The notes under the pieces are model-generated. The model was given only the letters and a program-made list of their open reading frames with translations. It was not told the origin of the DNA and ran no database searches. From assembly GCA_004802705.1 (NCBI GenBank), contig SGPL01000056.1, positions 1 through 64,000 of the forward strand: a stretch of DNA of 64,000 nucleotides. Reading direction: 5' to 3'. Source of the stretch: Bondarzewia mesenterica (Eukaryota; Basidiomycota; Agaricomycetes; Russulales; Bondarzewiaceae). The position numbers were made by a program, and so were the translations under genes. Each line of letters begins with the position of its first letter. The stretch's first letter is position 1. Below, piece after piece: positions 46,849 through 57,696 of the stretch.

Positions 46849-48937
46849 TTACTGCGTTTTTGGCTGAGATTGATTTATGTCCTCTAGTGGAGTTGGCAAT
46901 ATAGGAGGGTTCGTGGCCAGCGGTGAATGGGCGTATGTTGTAGGCAAACCTGAGGGTTTGCGGAGGGGGGCTGGTGTTGGGAGGGACAGAGTTGTAGTGG
47001 CAGACGTTGGTGCTGCTGGCGATGACTGAACTGGTTCAGGATTGGTGCTCGTGGTCGAGCTGATGGGGACATTTCCTGTTGTCGTGGGCACCAATGTTTG
47101 GCTCTTTCCAGAGTCGACACACGTTCTGCAAAAACCTTGATGTTGTCTCAGCACCATCCCAAAGCGGGCCAAAAAGGGAAAGTCGACTTACGACCACCTA
47201 TCATGAGAGGGACGTCGGTCTGCCCGCAAGATATACAAGCTATCTGTTTTGGCGGATTCGCGTTCTTCGCCTGCATGGACCTTCTCCGCTTGGGAGTGTG
47301 ATTTTTATCGTCGTCAACCCTCAGTTTCTTGCGAGATGCACTTCGCCTGGGGCGCGATCTATCGCTAGATTTGAGGGATTTCATGGCGTACGGTGGAGCA
47401 GCAGCCTGATTTCGATTTGTTGAGACGAATAGAATGGTTGAACAAATTAAAGGAAGAGAAACCCACGGCCTGGAGTTGCGCAAGCAAATCGCCTGGAGGC
47501 ACCTGATATTGCAAATATTGCCGTTTAGAAGCTTCCTGCGATTGAGAGACGTCAGAAGTGGTAGCTAGATCGAGACACATCAGACATACTATCTCCCTGA
47601 GAACCTTTCTGTTCGCGACTAGCTTGTCTGCGTCACCGGCCCAACGCGACAGACCATCCCAAACTGATTGATGTACCTTTTTCAGTCGGAAAGTAATGAC
47701 CTCTTGCGGAATGTTGGAAACCGCTGTCTCCTTGGAGGCCGTTGGTGGGTTTGACTCCGAGAAATCAACGTTCGGGAAAGGAACAATGGCGGACAGAAGG
47801 ATTTCGCTGAGTATCCCACTAGGTGGTTTCCGCTCACACACGACTGGTCCTCTGGGGATCATCCACCGGTCATAGGGCTTCTCGCGGAACTCAAGAATGA
47901 TATCAAAATCTCGTACAGGATACTGAGGCTGGGGGGAATATTGTGATGAGGTAGAATATCCGTATGCCTGATGCCCATAATTAGGATATGTAGTAGGCAC
48001 GGCAGTGCTGGTAGGTCCTGATGATGGCATTGCAGAGGTCGGTGGCTGCGCGATCTGAGGAACAGATGTAGCGGAGACATTGGATACAGCAGGAGTAGGC
48101 GTGATTGATGGGTGAGGAGGTGGGGGAGACGGCGAAATATTATTGAGGGAAGTAATCAGCAGTCCAAGAGTCTTCAGCTGTTCCGGGGTAGCACGCCCAG
48201 AAGCAGCTAATTGAATGAGATTGGCAAGGATGGGGTTTGTTGCTGCTGCTGCGTTTACTTGACTGATAAGAGATGGTGTAATGGGGGTGTCAGTTGCAAT
48301 AGAGGAGACGAATGGTGTGGACGCTCTTTGCATTGCAAGCGGAGCGGCCGGTGGCGGAGTGGGTGCTGCACGAGCAGGTGTTGGTGCAGTAGTCGACACG
48401 TACTGACCGTAGGCTGCATATGTAGATCCATATTGAACACCTGTTTGCCACGTACCGCTGGGATTATAGTATGAGGCTGCCGGCTGCGGTGGTCTTGATG
48501 TACCTGGCACAATGGGCAGGTAGTGCACCTCGTATATCGCAGTATCAAGAAAAATATGTGGCCCCACTTCAAGGTCACATTTTCCCAAGGGCTTGATCGT
48601 ATGAGGAGGTGGAGATGCCTCAGACGTTTTCCCTCCGCGCGACTTGCTTGAGAACTTCGGGAACATCGAAGAGAGCCAATTCGCACGAGCTAGAATTGAG
48701 ACGTTAAGATACTGCTAATTGCATGATGCTCTGGGTTATGTTGCACACATTGTTTCAACGAGTTCACAACAACAAGGCTGCGAAAACTGAGTTAACCATA
48801 GCTTGTAGTTGATGGGGGTGGAGCAAGTACCTATCAGCTACACTCTTCAAATCTGAGGATCCATCCTCATCACTACTGTCTGCCTCTAGCTCCCATCCTG
48901 GTTTGGGGCCAACAGGTATGTCTTGTGCACGTATCAT
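46849..48937 (-). CDS. Pro-rich hypothetical protein with CxxC zinc-binding pair
   Basis: Not recognised with confidence. ATG 48937 opens MIRAQDIPVGPKPGWELEA and an acidic DSSDEDGSSD. Small exons lead to QYLNVSILARANWLSSMFP and LGKCDLEVGPHIFLDTAIYE. A long Pro/Ser/Thr-rich linker follows, then a conserved-looking block: VRDFDIILEFREKPYDRWMI, EVITFRLKKVHQSVWDGLSR and ANRKVLREIVCLMCLDLA. Near the C-terminus a basic stretch (RRSASRKKLRVDDDKNHTPK) is followed by CISCGQTDVPLMIGGR and CRTCVDSG, which together make a four-cysteine zinc site resembling a GATA-like or treble-clef finger. The basic region plus zinc site suggests a nuclear or chromatin-linked protein; this is inference. The first two introns are modelled from phase and are less certain. 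Confidence 0.65.
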
Positions 48938-49147
48938 TCGGAGTCTGGACAGCAAGAGAGTAGAAAATAAAAGAGTTATGCTCGGTGTTGAGGCTTCACT
49001 TAGTGAAGTTTGTTTGCTGCTGTTTGTCACAGGCGCTCAAGATCTGCTTCGTGAGATACAAGCCTTCGCTTCGACTTCTGCCTAGAACCCTTTGAATGAA
49101 CGCGTCGCATCCACTGCCCACATCCTCTTCGTGCTAATATCCAAGAA

Positions 49148-51446
49148 ATGTCAACTCGAGTTCGTGAGTAGTGCTCCATTAGCTTTGTTAGTGACTGTTT
49201 TAAATGACCTATAATCAGAGAAGGGTGGGACTATCTTCAAGCCTGTTGCGAAAGCGAGGCCTCGTCCTGCAACTGCTAACGGTGGACGAGCCTCTGCTAC
49301 TCCTGACCCACAGCGCTCCAATGCTTCGAATGACTTACTCAGAGATCCCGCAACACCTGCACCTTCGTCGTCATCCATGCCCCCTCCCTCCATTATCCCT
49401 TCCAAGCCTGCACCACCCGCAGATTCGCAGAACATAATAGCTTCTCGCTCTGACCAGGTGCAGGAGCTTTCCGAACATTCTGTGCGTGATCCGAGTATAT
49501 CGACTCGTACTATCAATCCGCCTCGTTTAATACAACCTGTGATGCCGACTGTATCTACTCCTTCCTCCGTCCAACCCTCACAGCCTACCCTGCCGCTCCC
49601 TCAATCTCAGATAGCCACACATAGTGCATCTGCGGCTGTTTATCCCACGCCGAACATGCCTGTACCTCTTGTTGTCGGCTCTCGGGCAACGCCGATCTCT
49701 TCAGCACGGTCTACTCCTGCTCCTCCTCTCGTACAAACGAATCACCATAATCTGACAGAATCATCACCCTCCACGCATCTTCAGTTACCACTCCATCATT
49801 TGCCTACCTTTCAGCCTTCTCTTCCGAGCCAATTAGGCTCGTCATCTCTTCCTCTCCCGAATGGAGAACTGCAGTTCGACTTTTCATCCATGGCTCCGCC
49901 CGAACTTCGTCTGTCTAATGGACAATCTTCTCTGAATAGGGAAGGTTCAACTACGTATAGATTACAGCTGACCTCGGAAATTGTCGTCAATTCCCTTCGA
50001 CCTCGCAGGCAAGCCTCCAAGAAGAGTGCGAATACAGCTGAAGGACGCTCAGAAAATGTCTCAGAGCCTTCGGAAGCAAGAACTAGACGTCCTCGCGCCA
50101 GAAAGCCTGCCGAAGGCTTGCAAGATCCTATCACTTCAGAGGCCGGACTAGATGGACCTCGGAGGAAGCGGCGCACACGAAAGGTTGCTGTCGCTGAAGT
50201 CCCCGAGCATGGAGAAGAAGATTCGGAGCCGGCCGCCAAGAAGCGGAAGCGCAAAACGTCGGGCGGCACTCGAGGTCGAAAGAAATCTCGCGCAGCTTCA
50301 TTGTCACCCTACGATCCTGACGCGGACCCCGGTGAGGAGTTGGACCCAACCGTGACCACTATGGCTGCGCTCTGCGAGGACAGTGGACAGGGTCGAGTAA
50401 GCAGCAAAGCGGCGCAGATTTTTGATAATCATGCAACTTGGAAGCGAACGAACAGGGAGAGGAGAGCACGAATGCGAGCCATCATGGAGGCTAGGAAGTA
50501 TGGCAAGAATGAAGACGAAGTGGAAGCGGAAGGTGCACGTGCTGAACCCGCTGCTGCTGGTCCCTCCGACACCACTGCTAGCAGTTCAACACACCATATC
50601 GCGGAGATTCAGAAGGAGATCGGCGAGGAAGGGGAGGATATAGAAAGCCATGAGGGCTTCGACTATTCTCAGTCTGTGCACACGAGCCGGTTCAACGTCA
50701 AAGTCAGGATAGGTCCCAACGGCGAGACTATATTGGATGAAGAATCTTTGTATGTTGACCGCGCGGAAGAAGACGACACGGAGAATTACGCACACGTCGA
50801 GGAATCGGACGCGACAAAGTTTGTCAACTCAGCATCATACGGAAAAAAGTTCCGAGGTTGCCGCTGGAGTGCGGAGGAGACGGAACTCTTTTATGAGGTG
50901 AGTTCGGTCCGCATTGTGCTGGAGTGTGATCATTGACACCGTATTGTTAGGCTCTCTCGCAATTCGGCGAGAATTACGAGCTGATATCCTACGTTCTCCC
51001 TGGACGCGACCGTAAGTCGTGCAAGAATAAATTCAAGGCTGAAGACAAGAAGAATCCCAACCGCATTACTTATTGCCTCAATAACCGTATTCCATATGGT
51101 ACTCGTTCATAATTTTGGTCGATGGCTGTCGTGTTGGATCTGACATGACCTACCTACAGACATGCAGACACTGACCCGCATGACTGGGAAAGACTTTTCT
51201 GGCCCGACACCTATTATCAGCGCACCAGCACGGCCCAATCTGTCACAGCTCAATTCCCAAACAGCACAGGCATCTGGCGTTACTGCTGACAGCGCCAACA
51301 GGGACGAACAGCCTGACAGCGCAGCTGCTGGGCCTTCGAATGTCAAGGCGCATGGCAATGCAGGGAAGAAGAAGGGGCGGAAGAAACAAGATGATGGAGT
51401 GGAGGTCTTAGGAGCGATTGACGACGCTGATTGGGATGCAGAGTAG
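49148..51446 (+). CDS. BDP1: TFIIIB subunit BDP1 (B'')
   Basis: BDP1 joins TBP and BRF1 in TFIIIB, which recruits RNA polymerase III to tRNA and 5S genes. ATG 49148 starts MSTRV and an intron joins it to QKGGTIFKPVAKARPRP, the conserved N-terminal signature. A long Ser/Pro-rich, low-complexity region and basic patches (RKPAEGLQD, KKRKRKTSGGTRGRKKSR) follow. The core is the extended SANT domain: KFRGCRWSAEETELFYEALS, QFGENYELISYVLPGRDRKS, CKNKFKAEDKKNPNRI and the NNRIPY helix. The tail ends GAIDDADWDAE. At least five exons with short introns inside the SANT domain. The overall size (about 690 residues) is normal for fungi. Confidence 0.92.
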
Positions 51447-51688
51447 TTGGGTCGTAAGTAGATAATACAGGCATCATTCTTTCCTTCATTCACTGGCAAC
51501 CACCAGTCCCGAATTGATATTTGTCAGTAGACCGGTATTGTTTTTTTTTTTCTGGGAAGCATTGAAGCTGCTAAATATCGGGTCGGTACAGATTTATCTA
51601 TTCTCCGAGTCTTGAGGGGACAACTTTTTCCGAGTCAGAAGGTCTCAATCATGACTAGACAATAATATTTCACAATATATTGGTCGTA

Positions 51689-51787
51689 GCCGGGGTAGCT
51701 CAGCTGGGAGAGCAACAGACTGAAGCTGTGGGTAAAATATGTTATCACGATTTCTGGAGGTCCGGTGTTCGATTCACTGTCCTGGCA
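51689..51787 (+). tRNA. tRNA-Phe (GAA) with a 26-nt intron
   Basis: The sequence folds as a cloverleaf of exactly 73 nt once a 26-nt intron (51726-51751, just after G37) is removed. Acceptor arm GCCGGGG pairs with TCCTGGC plus discriminator A (two G-U pairs). D arm GCTC/GAGC with loop AGCTGGGA. Anticodon loop CTGAAG, anticodon GAA. T arm CGGTG-TTCGATT-CACTG. A box TAGCTCAGCTGG and B box GTTCGATTC are intact. The intron sits at the canonical 37/38 site, as in yeast tRNA-Phe. The outermost anticodon-stem pair is A27-G43, a mismatch. Four T follow immediately. Confidence 0.88.
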
Positions 51788-51791
51788 TTTT
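51788..51791 (+). terminator. Pol III terminator (T4)
   Basis: A TTTT run begins at the first base after the tRNA discriminator, the standard RNA polymerase III stop signal. A second T run lies about 25 bases further on as a back-up. Confidence 0.6.
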
Positions 51792-52110
51792 GCACCGCAC
51801 AAATTAATTTTTGTTACTTTTTGACTCCCAAGAGTGGAAGGCGAGGGTCTGAGAGACAAGGGCGAGTACGAGGATTTTGACGATACGACATCGGCATTCA
51901 TGCGTATGTGCGCGGGGCGAAGACGTGTCTGCTAGTGCGGCGTCTCGAATATTGGGATCAGCGGATCTCCGCGGATCCGGCGATTCCCATATTTTGTTCC
52001 TTCTCCCTTTTACTTGAAAGTGTAGTACTACTACTTTGTCCAAGCTCCTTACGGTGACTAGCTGCTGTGAACGCCAAAGTGCCTTAACACACTGGAGTCC
52101 CAACCCTTCT

Positions 52111-54229
52111 ATGCCTCGCCGTACCTCTCAGAGCATGCCCGCACCACCTTCTCGCCCTGCCAGCCCTTTAGCAGAAGAGCTGGACGATGTGAGCCCTTTC
52201 ACTCACAAATCCTAATTTGTTGACGAGTCCTCGTACGTTAGACCGCTTTCTTTGATACAGTGGACGAACTCCAGCAACATGTAAGTGGGAGGCATGTGCA
52301 TATATGCACTCTGCAGTCTGGAATCTTTGTCGCGGACTCATCATGGGTTTACTTCAGGGCATCAATGTTCAGGACATTGTGAAGCTCAAGGTGAGTCTCT
52401 CCCTCTGTGTACGTACATCATCTTGTATTCAGTTCATGTTCTAGGCCGCTGCGATCACGACCGTCTCGGGCGTCAATATGACGACCAGGAGGCAGATGCT
52501 CAAAATAAAGGCATGTAGGCATTGCTTGGTAAAGATGGGGCCAATTAATATCGTTGCTTAGGGGATGTCTGAAGCGAAGGTGGAGAAAATAAAGGTGGAA
52601 TCATTTATACCATTCTCAGACGCATATACTCAAACTCACGTCCCATAGGAAGCTGCACATAAGATGCTTGTAAGTATCTCTCTTTTTTTCGGTAAGAGCT
52701 GACCTGGAATCGTACCATCAGGGGTCCTCCTTTGCCACCGGTCTCGAGATGCAGGACAAACGAAAGCGAGTTCTGGCTATAAGCACAGGCAGCAAATCTG
52801 TTGATGCCATGCTTGGAGGTGAGTTTGGCGGTCATGATCATGAGCAACCCAATGACTATGCACTTTCGGCAACAGGGGGACTTATGTCTCAATCGATCAC
52901 TGAAGGCAAGTTCTATTCCAATGAAGTTCCCTGTCTATTGATGATTTTTCTGCAGTCTATGGTGAATATCGCACTGGAAAGACGCAGCTGGCACATACAA
53001 TCAGCGTTATTGCTCAATTACCGCCTGATCTCGGCGGCGCTTCTGGAAAGGTGAATATATGCGCTCATCAACGGCAGGAATAGTCCATTTCTCACTTCTT
53101 TGGTTCTCCAGGTCGCATTCATCGATACTGAAGGTATGTGTAGGCCGCGAACCACTCATACCTGCCAGTGTTCAAGTCTTCCTGTATACAGGTACCTTCC
53201 GTCCTGATCGTATTAGATCGATTGCGGAAAGATTTGGCGTAAATGGCGACATGGCATTGGAGAATATCTTATACGGTCAGTTACTCGCGGACCGAATTTT
53301 ACTTCTCTGCGCTCATTCCATTGCGTTCAGCTCGTGCTTTCAATAGTGAACACCAGGTATAGCAACCGACGAATTCAGGAGCATGATCCCACTAACATCT
53401 TCCAGATGGAGCTCATAAATGAGTGCTCGGTGCGATTCGCAGAAGACAAAGATTTTAAGCTTATGGTAAGATACTATATCAACGTCAATGACTTTTGTCC
53501 CTAAACGTCAGAATTAGATCGTGGACAGCATTATGGCTCTTTTCCGTGTCGATTTCTCTGGTCGAGGAGAGCTGAGTGAACGACAGCAGAAAGTGAGGCC
53601 ATGGATTTTCTAGAATCAATGTCCTCCAAAACTCACACCTGTGTTCGACTAGCTGGCCCAGGTGTGTAGGCTTTCGGTTTTTGCGATGAGGACAGCTGAA
53701 GGTTAAGGCCGATGCAGATGCTCTCGAAACTAACAAAGCTATCTGAAGAGTTCAACGTCGGTTTTTCATTGAACCTGTGCCCCTCATCCTAATTTTTTTT
53801 TTCAGATCTCGATATTGATGACCAACCAAGTGCAATGCATGTCCTCATATGATACTCGTTTGAGTTTCGCAGGCTGACCGCCTTGTCTTACAATCTACAG
53901 CGGACCCTGGTGCGACTATGACTTTCGTCGCAGGTGGCGCGCTCAAACCCATCGGCGGGCACATCATCTCGCATGCGTCAGCTACTAGGATTTTCCTTCG
54001 AAAAGGTATCTCTTCGTCAATCTGCGTGTCTCCTTTGCAGCATTTGTCAACAACGAAGCTCACCACGCCCCGAATGCATTTCTGATCCTCTTCTTCTTGA
54101 CAATCTTGTATTTTCGTGTATTATTCAGGACGAGCCGAAGAGCGTGTGGCAAAATTGGTCGACAGCCCTGACAAACCCGAGTCCGAGGCCTCTTATAAAC
54201 TCGATGAAGGTGGTTGGGCAGACGTCTAA
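52111..54229 (+). CDS. DMC1: Meiotic recombinase DMC1
   Basis: DMC1 is the meiosis-specific RecA-family strand-exchange protein. Assembled motifs: HhH-like region [20 protein letters not shown] and [20 protein letters not shown]; linker [19 protein letters not shown]; Walker [37 protein letters not shown]; Walker [66 protein letters not shown]; and ending DEGGWADV. The MLSKL block and TNQ context separate DMC1 from RAD51. The gene is cut into about 19 exons, including exons of 21 bases (52649-52669) and 9 bases (53653-53661, LAQ). Three introns appear to use GC donors (52511, 52906, 53837). No break in frame. Confidence 0.93.
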
Positions 54230-54694
54230 CGGGCGAACCCTTTTTCTCATTCAAGACCACTGCTTGTGCTCGTCAAGGGACTATTGCTTAGGCTTCTGCT
54301 TCGCTTGTTGCTGGTTATTCGTCTTCGCTCTCATGCACTGATCCTGCTATCTGCGCTCTATCTTGACACTTTGTAAATGCTCTCTCATCTTACACCCGTG
54401 TATCAGCCGTGTGTTTTCGTATCGATGAATACTGTTAAATGATCACCCTTCTGAACGAATAGTACTCTGCGGGCCGCGATCCAGCGTGACCTGCTGGATA
54501 TGTTAGAAGCCGGTAGAACCGTGGAAGCAGGATGCATTTCCACCGCAGGTCAATGGACCCACTCGAGCCCGGTAGCATGATAAATCAGTTCCATTCTAAG
54601 ATTGGAGCGTGACGGAGGCACCGGATGTATATCATCCACACATTTCTCACCCTGAGCGTTGAGCCAGCTTCATCATTCCTACAGTCCACCAACC

Positions 54695-55402
54695 ATGTCC
54701 AACCCCAAAGCATTTCTGCTCGTCTTCTCCGAGCCTGGGTCCGCTGTCACTGAGTCCGAATTTCATGACTGGTACAATAACGAGCATGTACCCTTACGAG
54801 TGAACACTCCCACCTTTTCGTCCTGGGCTCGATATGAGCAACAAGACGGAGAGAAGCCCTCCTGGGGAGCTCTTTACGATCTCGAGTCGTACGAGGCGAC
54901 GCAGGTGCCGCCGTACAGCCGGTTGGCGGAGACACGCAGCGAGCGGGAAAAGAACTTAATGTCGAGGTTAGAGTTCTTGGACAGGAGGATCTATACGACA
55001 TACGAGGGTCACCCAATCCATCCACCCTCCGCGTTCTACGATCCAAAGAAGACGGCACCGATCGTGTTGATCGTGGGCATATCCGTGAAACCGGAGGCGG
55101 AGGAAGATTTCAACAACTGGTACGACGAAGAGCACATCCCCTTGCTGGCGAAGGCGCCCGGATGGATTAGGAGTCGGCGGTTTGTCCTTGAGGATGCGCA
55201 CAGCATTGGGACGGGTGGTGGGAGGAAGGAAGGGCCGCCGAAATACTTGGCCGTGCATGAGTGGACGGAGGAGATAAATCCTGAAAGCGAGGAGTTTAAG
55301 GCAGCCCTCAATACTCCCTGGAGGACGAAGATCCTGCAGAGTATAACAGACTTCGAGAGGAGGATGTTCAAGTTGTACAAGAGGTGGGACAGGGAGCAGT
55401 GA
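54695..55402 (+). CDS. EthD-like ferredoxin-fold protein (two repeats)
   Basis: An intronless 235-residue protein with two related dimeric alpha-beta barrel units. Repeat 1: AFLLVFSEPGSAVTESEFHD, then WYNNEHVPLRV; repeat 2: IVLIVGISVKPEAEEDFNN, then WYDEEHIPLLA. The paired WYxxEHxPL motif is the mark of EthD-like proteins, which take part in small-molecule degradation or polyketide modification in some organisms; the actual substrate is unknown. The ATG at 54695 is chosen; an upstream in-frame TTG at 54659 is not a start. It stands alone between DMC1 and an RNase T2 gene, so there is no cluster context. Confidence 0.8.
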   Translation: MSNPKAFLLVFSEPGSAVTESEFHDWYNNEHVPLRVNTPTFSSWARYEQQDGEKPSWGALYDLESYEATQVPPYSRLAETRSEREKNLMSRLEFLDRRIYTTYEGHPIHPPSAFYDPKKTAPIVLIVGISVKPEAEEDFNNWYDEEHIPLLAKAPGWIRSRRFVLEDAHSIGTGGGRKEGPPKYLAVHEWTEEINPESEEFKAALNTPWRTKILQSITDFERRMFKLYKRWDREQ

Positions 55403-56050
55403 ATACGACAGGGGAAGTGGGTGACTTCAGGCCAGTGGGGAATTATTGGAAACGTGAAAGGGAAGAACGTGCCTCGGATATGTGTACTTTTACTGCTCGC
55501 GCTCATATGGACAGGCCTCAGGCCCCTCAGGCCGAGCCGTGATCTTTTCCAGGAGCGCCAAGGTCTGTGTGGATCGCGGTTAAGTAGTCGAGCACAGGAG
55601 AAACGTTAAGACCAAGGACGTGAGTGAGTGACACGTTCAGTAAGTACCAGAGTGAGAGGGAGCGGGCAAGGAGCTCAATTCCGGCGGCGCCGTTCGCGAC
55701 GTCCTTGCGCCGTCCCACATTCATGTCTTGAAATAACCACCAGGGCTTGCTGTCACGACTCGGTCACGACTCAACCACTCATTCGACAGCGCACTGGAAC
55801 GTGCGTGCATACTGATGCTCTTTGCCCGTCGGCGTTTAAATGCGTCAAGGCCCGCGTTGGTGGTATTCCATAGGTAGTGGTTGCCATGCTGTTCCGGACA
55901 CTTTCCTCGAGTGTTGCATATGATCACTGTTCGTCGTGGTAAGATAAGAATTTTGATTCTTATTTAAAGGCGAAGGCGGACATGTTTGACGGCTTGTAGG
56001 ACCTCCTCCGAAAGTGCTGATTATTCTCCTACGAAACTCCTTTGTGAAGA
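55403..56050. other. Intergenic, no supported gene
   Basis: About 650 bp between two plus-strand genes. Frames are short and motif-poor. The last 100 bases should hold the RNase T2 promoter; a TATTTAAAG sequence at about 55960-55969 could serve as a TATA-like element. Confidence 0.4.
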
Positions 56051-57300
56051 ATGGCTGTTCGCTGGAGTCTCGTCACCACCCTCGTCGCGTCTTCGATAGT
56101 CTATGGGCTGTCTTTATCTCCCTCTTGGCCTGTTCCCAATACGTTTCCGAGTATCGGGGAGTGCGCCAGTGAACCTTTGACTTTCTCTTGCGAGAACACG
56201 ACCACGATCAAAAATACGTGCTGTTCACCCACGCCTGGAGGGCTTGTTCTGCAGACTCAATTCTGGGACACGTACACTGGCTTCGAGAAATATGGGCAGC
56301 TGTTGCCCAAAGACAGCTGGACTATCCACGGACTATGGCCCGACAACTGTGATGGGTGTGGTTTCCTTCAAACGCTCCTTATCTCTGCTACTCAGCTTAA
56401 GGCACTCGATGCTGTCTCATAAATGCAGGTCGTTTGAACAATATTGCGACCTTTCCCGGCAATTCGATCCCCATCCTTCGCCAGCAGTCCTTCCAGATGG
56501 CACTGTAGTACCACCGTACACCGGTCCTGGTCTGGATACATTCGTGGCAGAATTCGGTCGGTTTGACTTGCTCGAATACAGTGCGTAAACTTGTGTCATC
56601 AAACTCATGCTCTATTTACCTACTCACATCTCAGTGGAGAAGTATTGGGTCAGCCAGGGATCGTCTAACGCTGACTTCTGGGCCCACGAAGTGAGCTTCG
56701 GAATGGGGCATCATGCTTTTAATCCGAAACAAAGCTGACAGCGTTTGGTAAACGCAACAGTTCTCGAAGCATGCCACTTGCACTTCGACTTTTGACGTCG
56801 CTTGCTATGGCTCTGGATACAAACAGCACCAGGATGTTGTCGACTTCTTTTTGGCTGTCACCAGAGCCTTCAGAATGTTCCCGACATTCGATATGCTTGC
56901 CGCGTACGTAGAGCTTTGGCGATCTTGTTTTATCCCTGATTGACTCAGGTTTAAATTTAGATCTGGTATCGTTCCCTCGAATAAAACGACATACGGCCTC
57001 GGCCAGATTCAGAATGCGTTGAAAGCGCAAACGGGATCTCTCCCCTACATTGGCTGTGGAAGCAATGGAACTGTGATTCAAGAGGTCTGGTATTTCAATC
57101 ACGTTATGGGAACGGTACGTCACTTTTCCAATTTTCTGCGTTGTGTATGATTTCTTTTTGTTGTTAATATTGCCTACCGGCAGGAGCAATTCGGATCCTT
57201 CAAAAGCGTGGATTCCACGACGAAAAGCAGCTGCTCAAACACGACTGGTATCCACTACTTCGAGAGAACACCCACTTCCGAACGTGAAGTGCGACTGTAG
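56051..57300 (+). CDS. Secreted ribonuclease T2
   Basis: RNase T2 enzymes are secreted or vacuolar endoribonucleases that cut RNA through a 2',3'-cyclic phosphate. A signal peptide opens the protein (SLVTTLVASSIVYGLSL). Catalytic site I is WTIHGLWPDNCDG with its histidine; site II is FWAHEFSKHATC with the His-Glu-Lys-His set. Cysteines typical of the family are spread through the chain (CASEPLTFSCE, NTCCSPTPGG). Five or so exons; the intron after CDG (ending at 56429) is in phase. The protein ends TSEREVRL at 57300, about 295 residues, without the C-terminal extension some fungal T2 enzymes have. It likely serves nutrient scavenging. Confidence 0.9.
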
Positions 57301-57509
57301 GGAGCTGTAGGGCTCGTAGTACAGTTCCACGAATCTTGTAAAAGGTACTCACAGTCGCTCTCTGAACTTTGCAGCAGTTAGAGCCAGGAAATGGTTGAGT
57401 AGCCGGGTATCAATCAAACCTTCTCTACCGGTGTGCATTTGGTGACCGTTTGTCTCCGTTTGTGAACGGAAAAGTTGCGAAATTTTTCCGAAAAAGCGCC
57501 CTAAGCGAG

Positions 57510-57579
57510 ACGCGTCTGAGCACGAGATACGCGAGGCAGAATAAACAGAATTCACGTGATGAAACGCGACGCGAACGCG
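57510..57579 (+). promoter_or_regulatory. Cluster of ACGCG boxes (MCB/MBF-like)
   Basis: Five ACGCG cores lie in 70 bp, at 57510 (a perfect ACGCGT), 57529, 57564, 57569 and 57575, about 120-190 bp upstream of the sirtuin ATG. ACGCGT is the binding site of the MBF/DSC1 G1-S transcription factor in yeasts. An E-box-like CACGTG sits at 57553. Binding in this species is inference. Confidence 0.45.
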
Positions 57580-57696
57580 AATGGTTCAACGAATGTCATT
57601 AGCCAAGCGTCTCTCTTTCCTCCGTCATCGTCTCCTAATCACTCCAACCCCCTTTAATCCACAATAACGTTAGACCGTTCATCATACTTGACTGCC

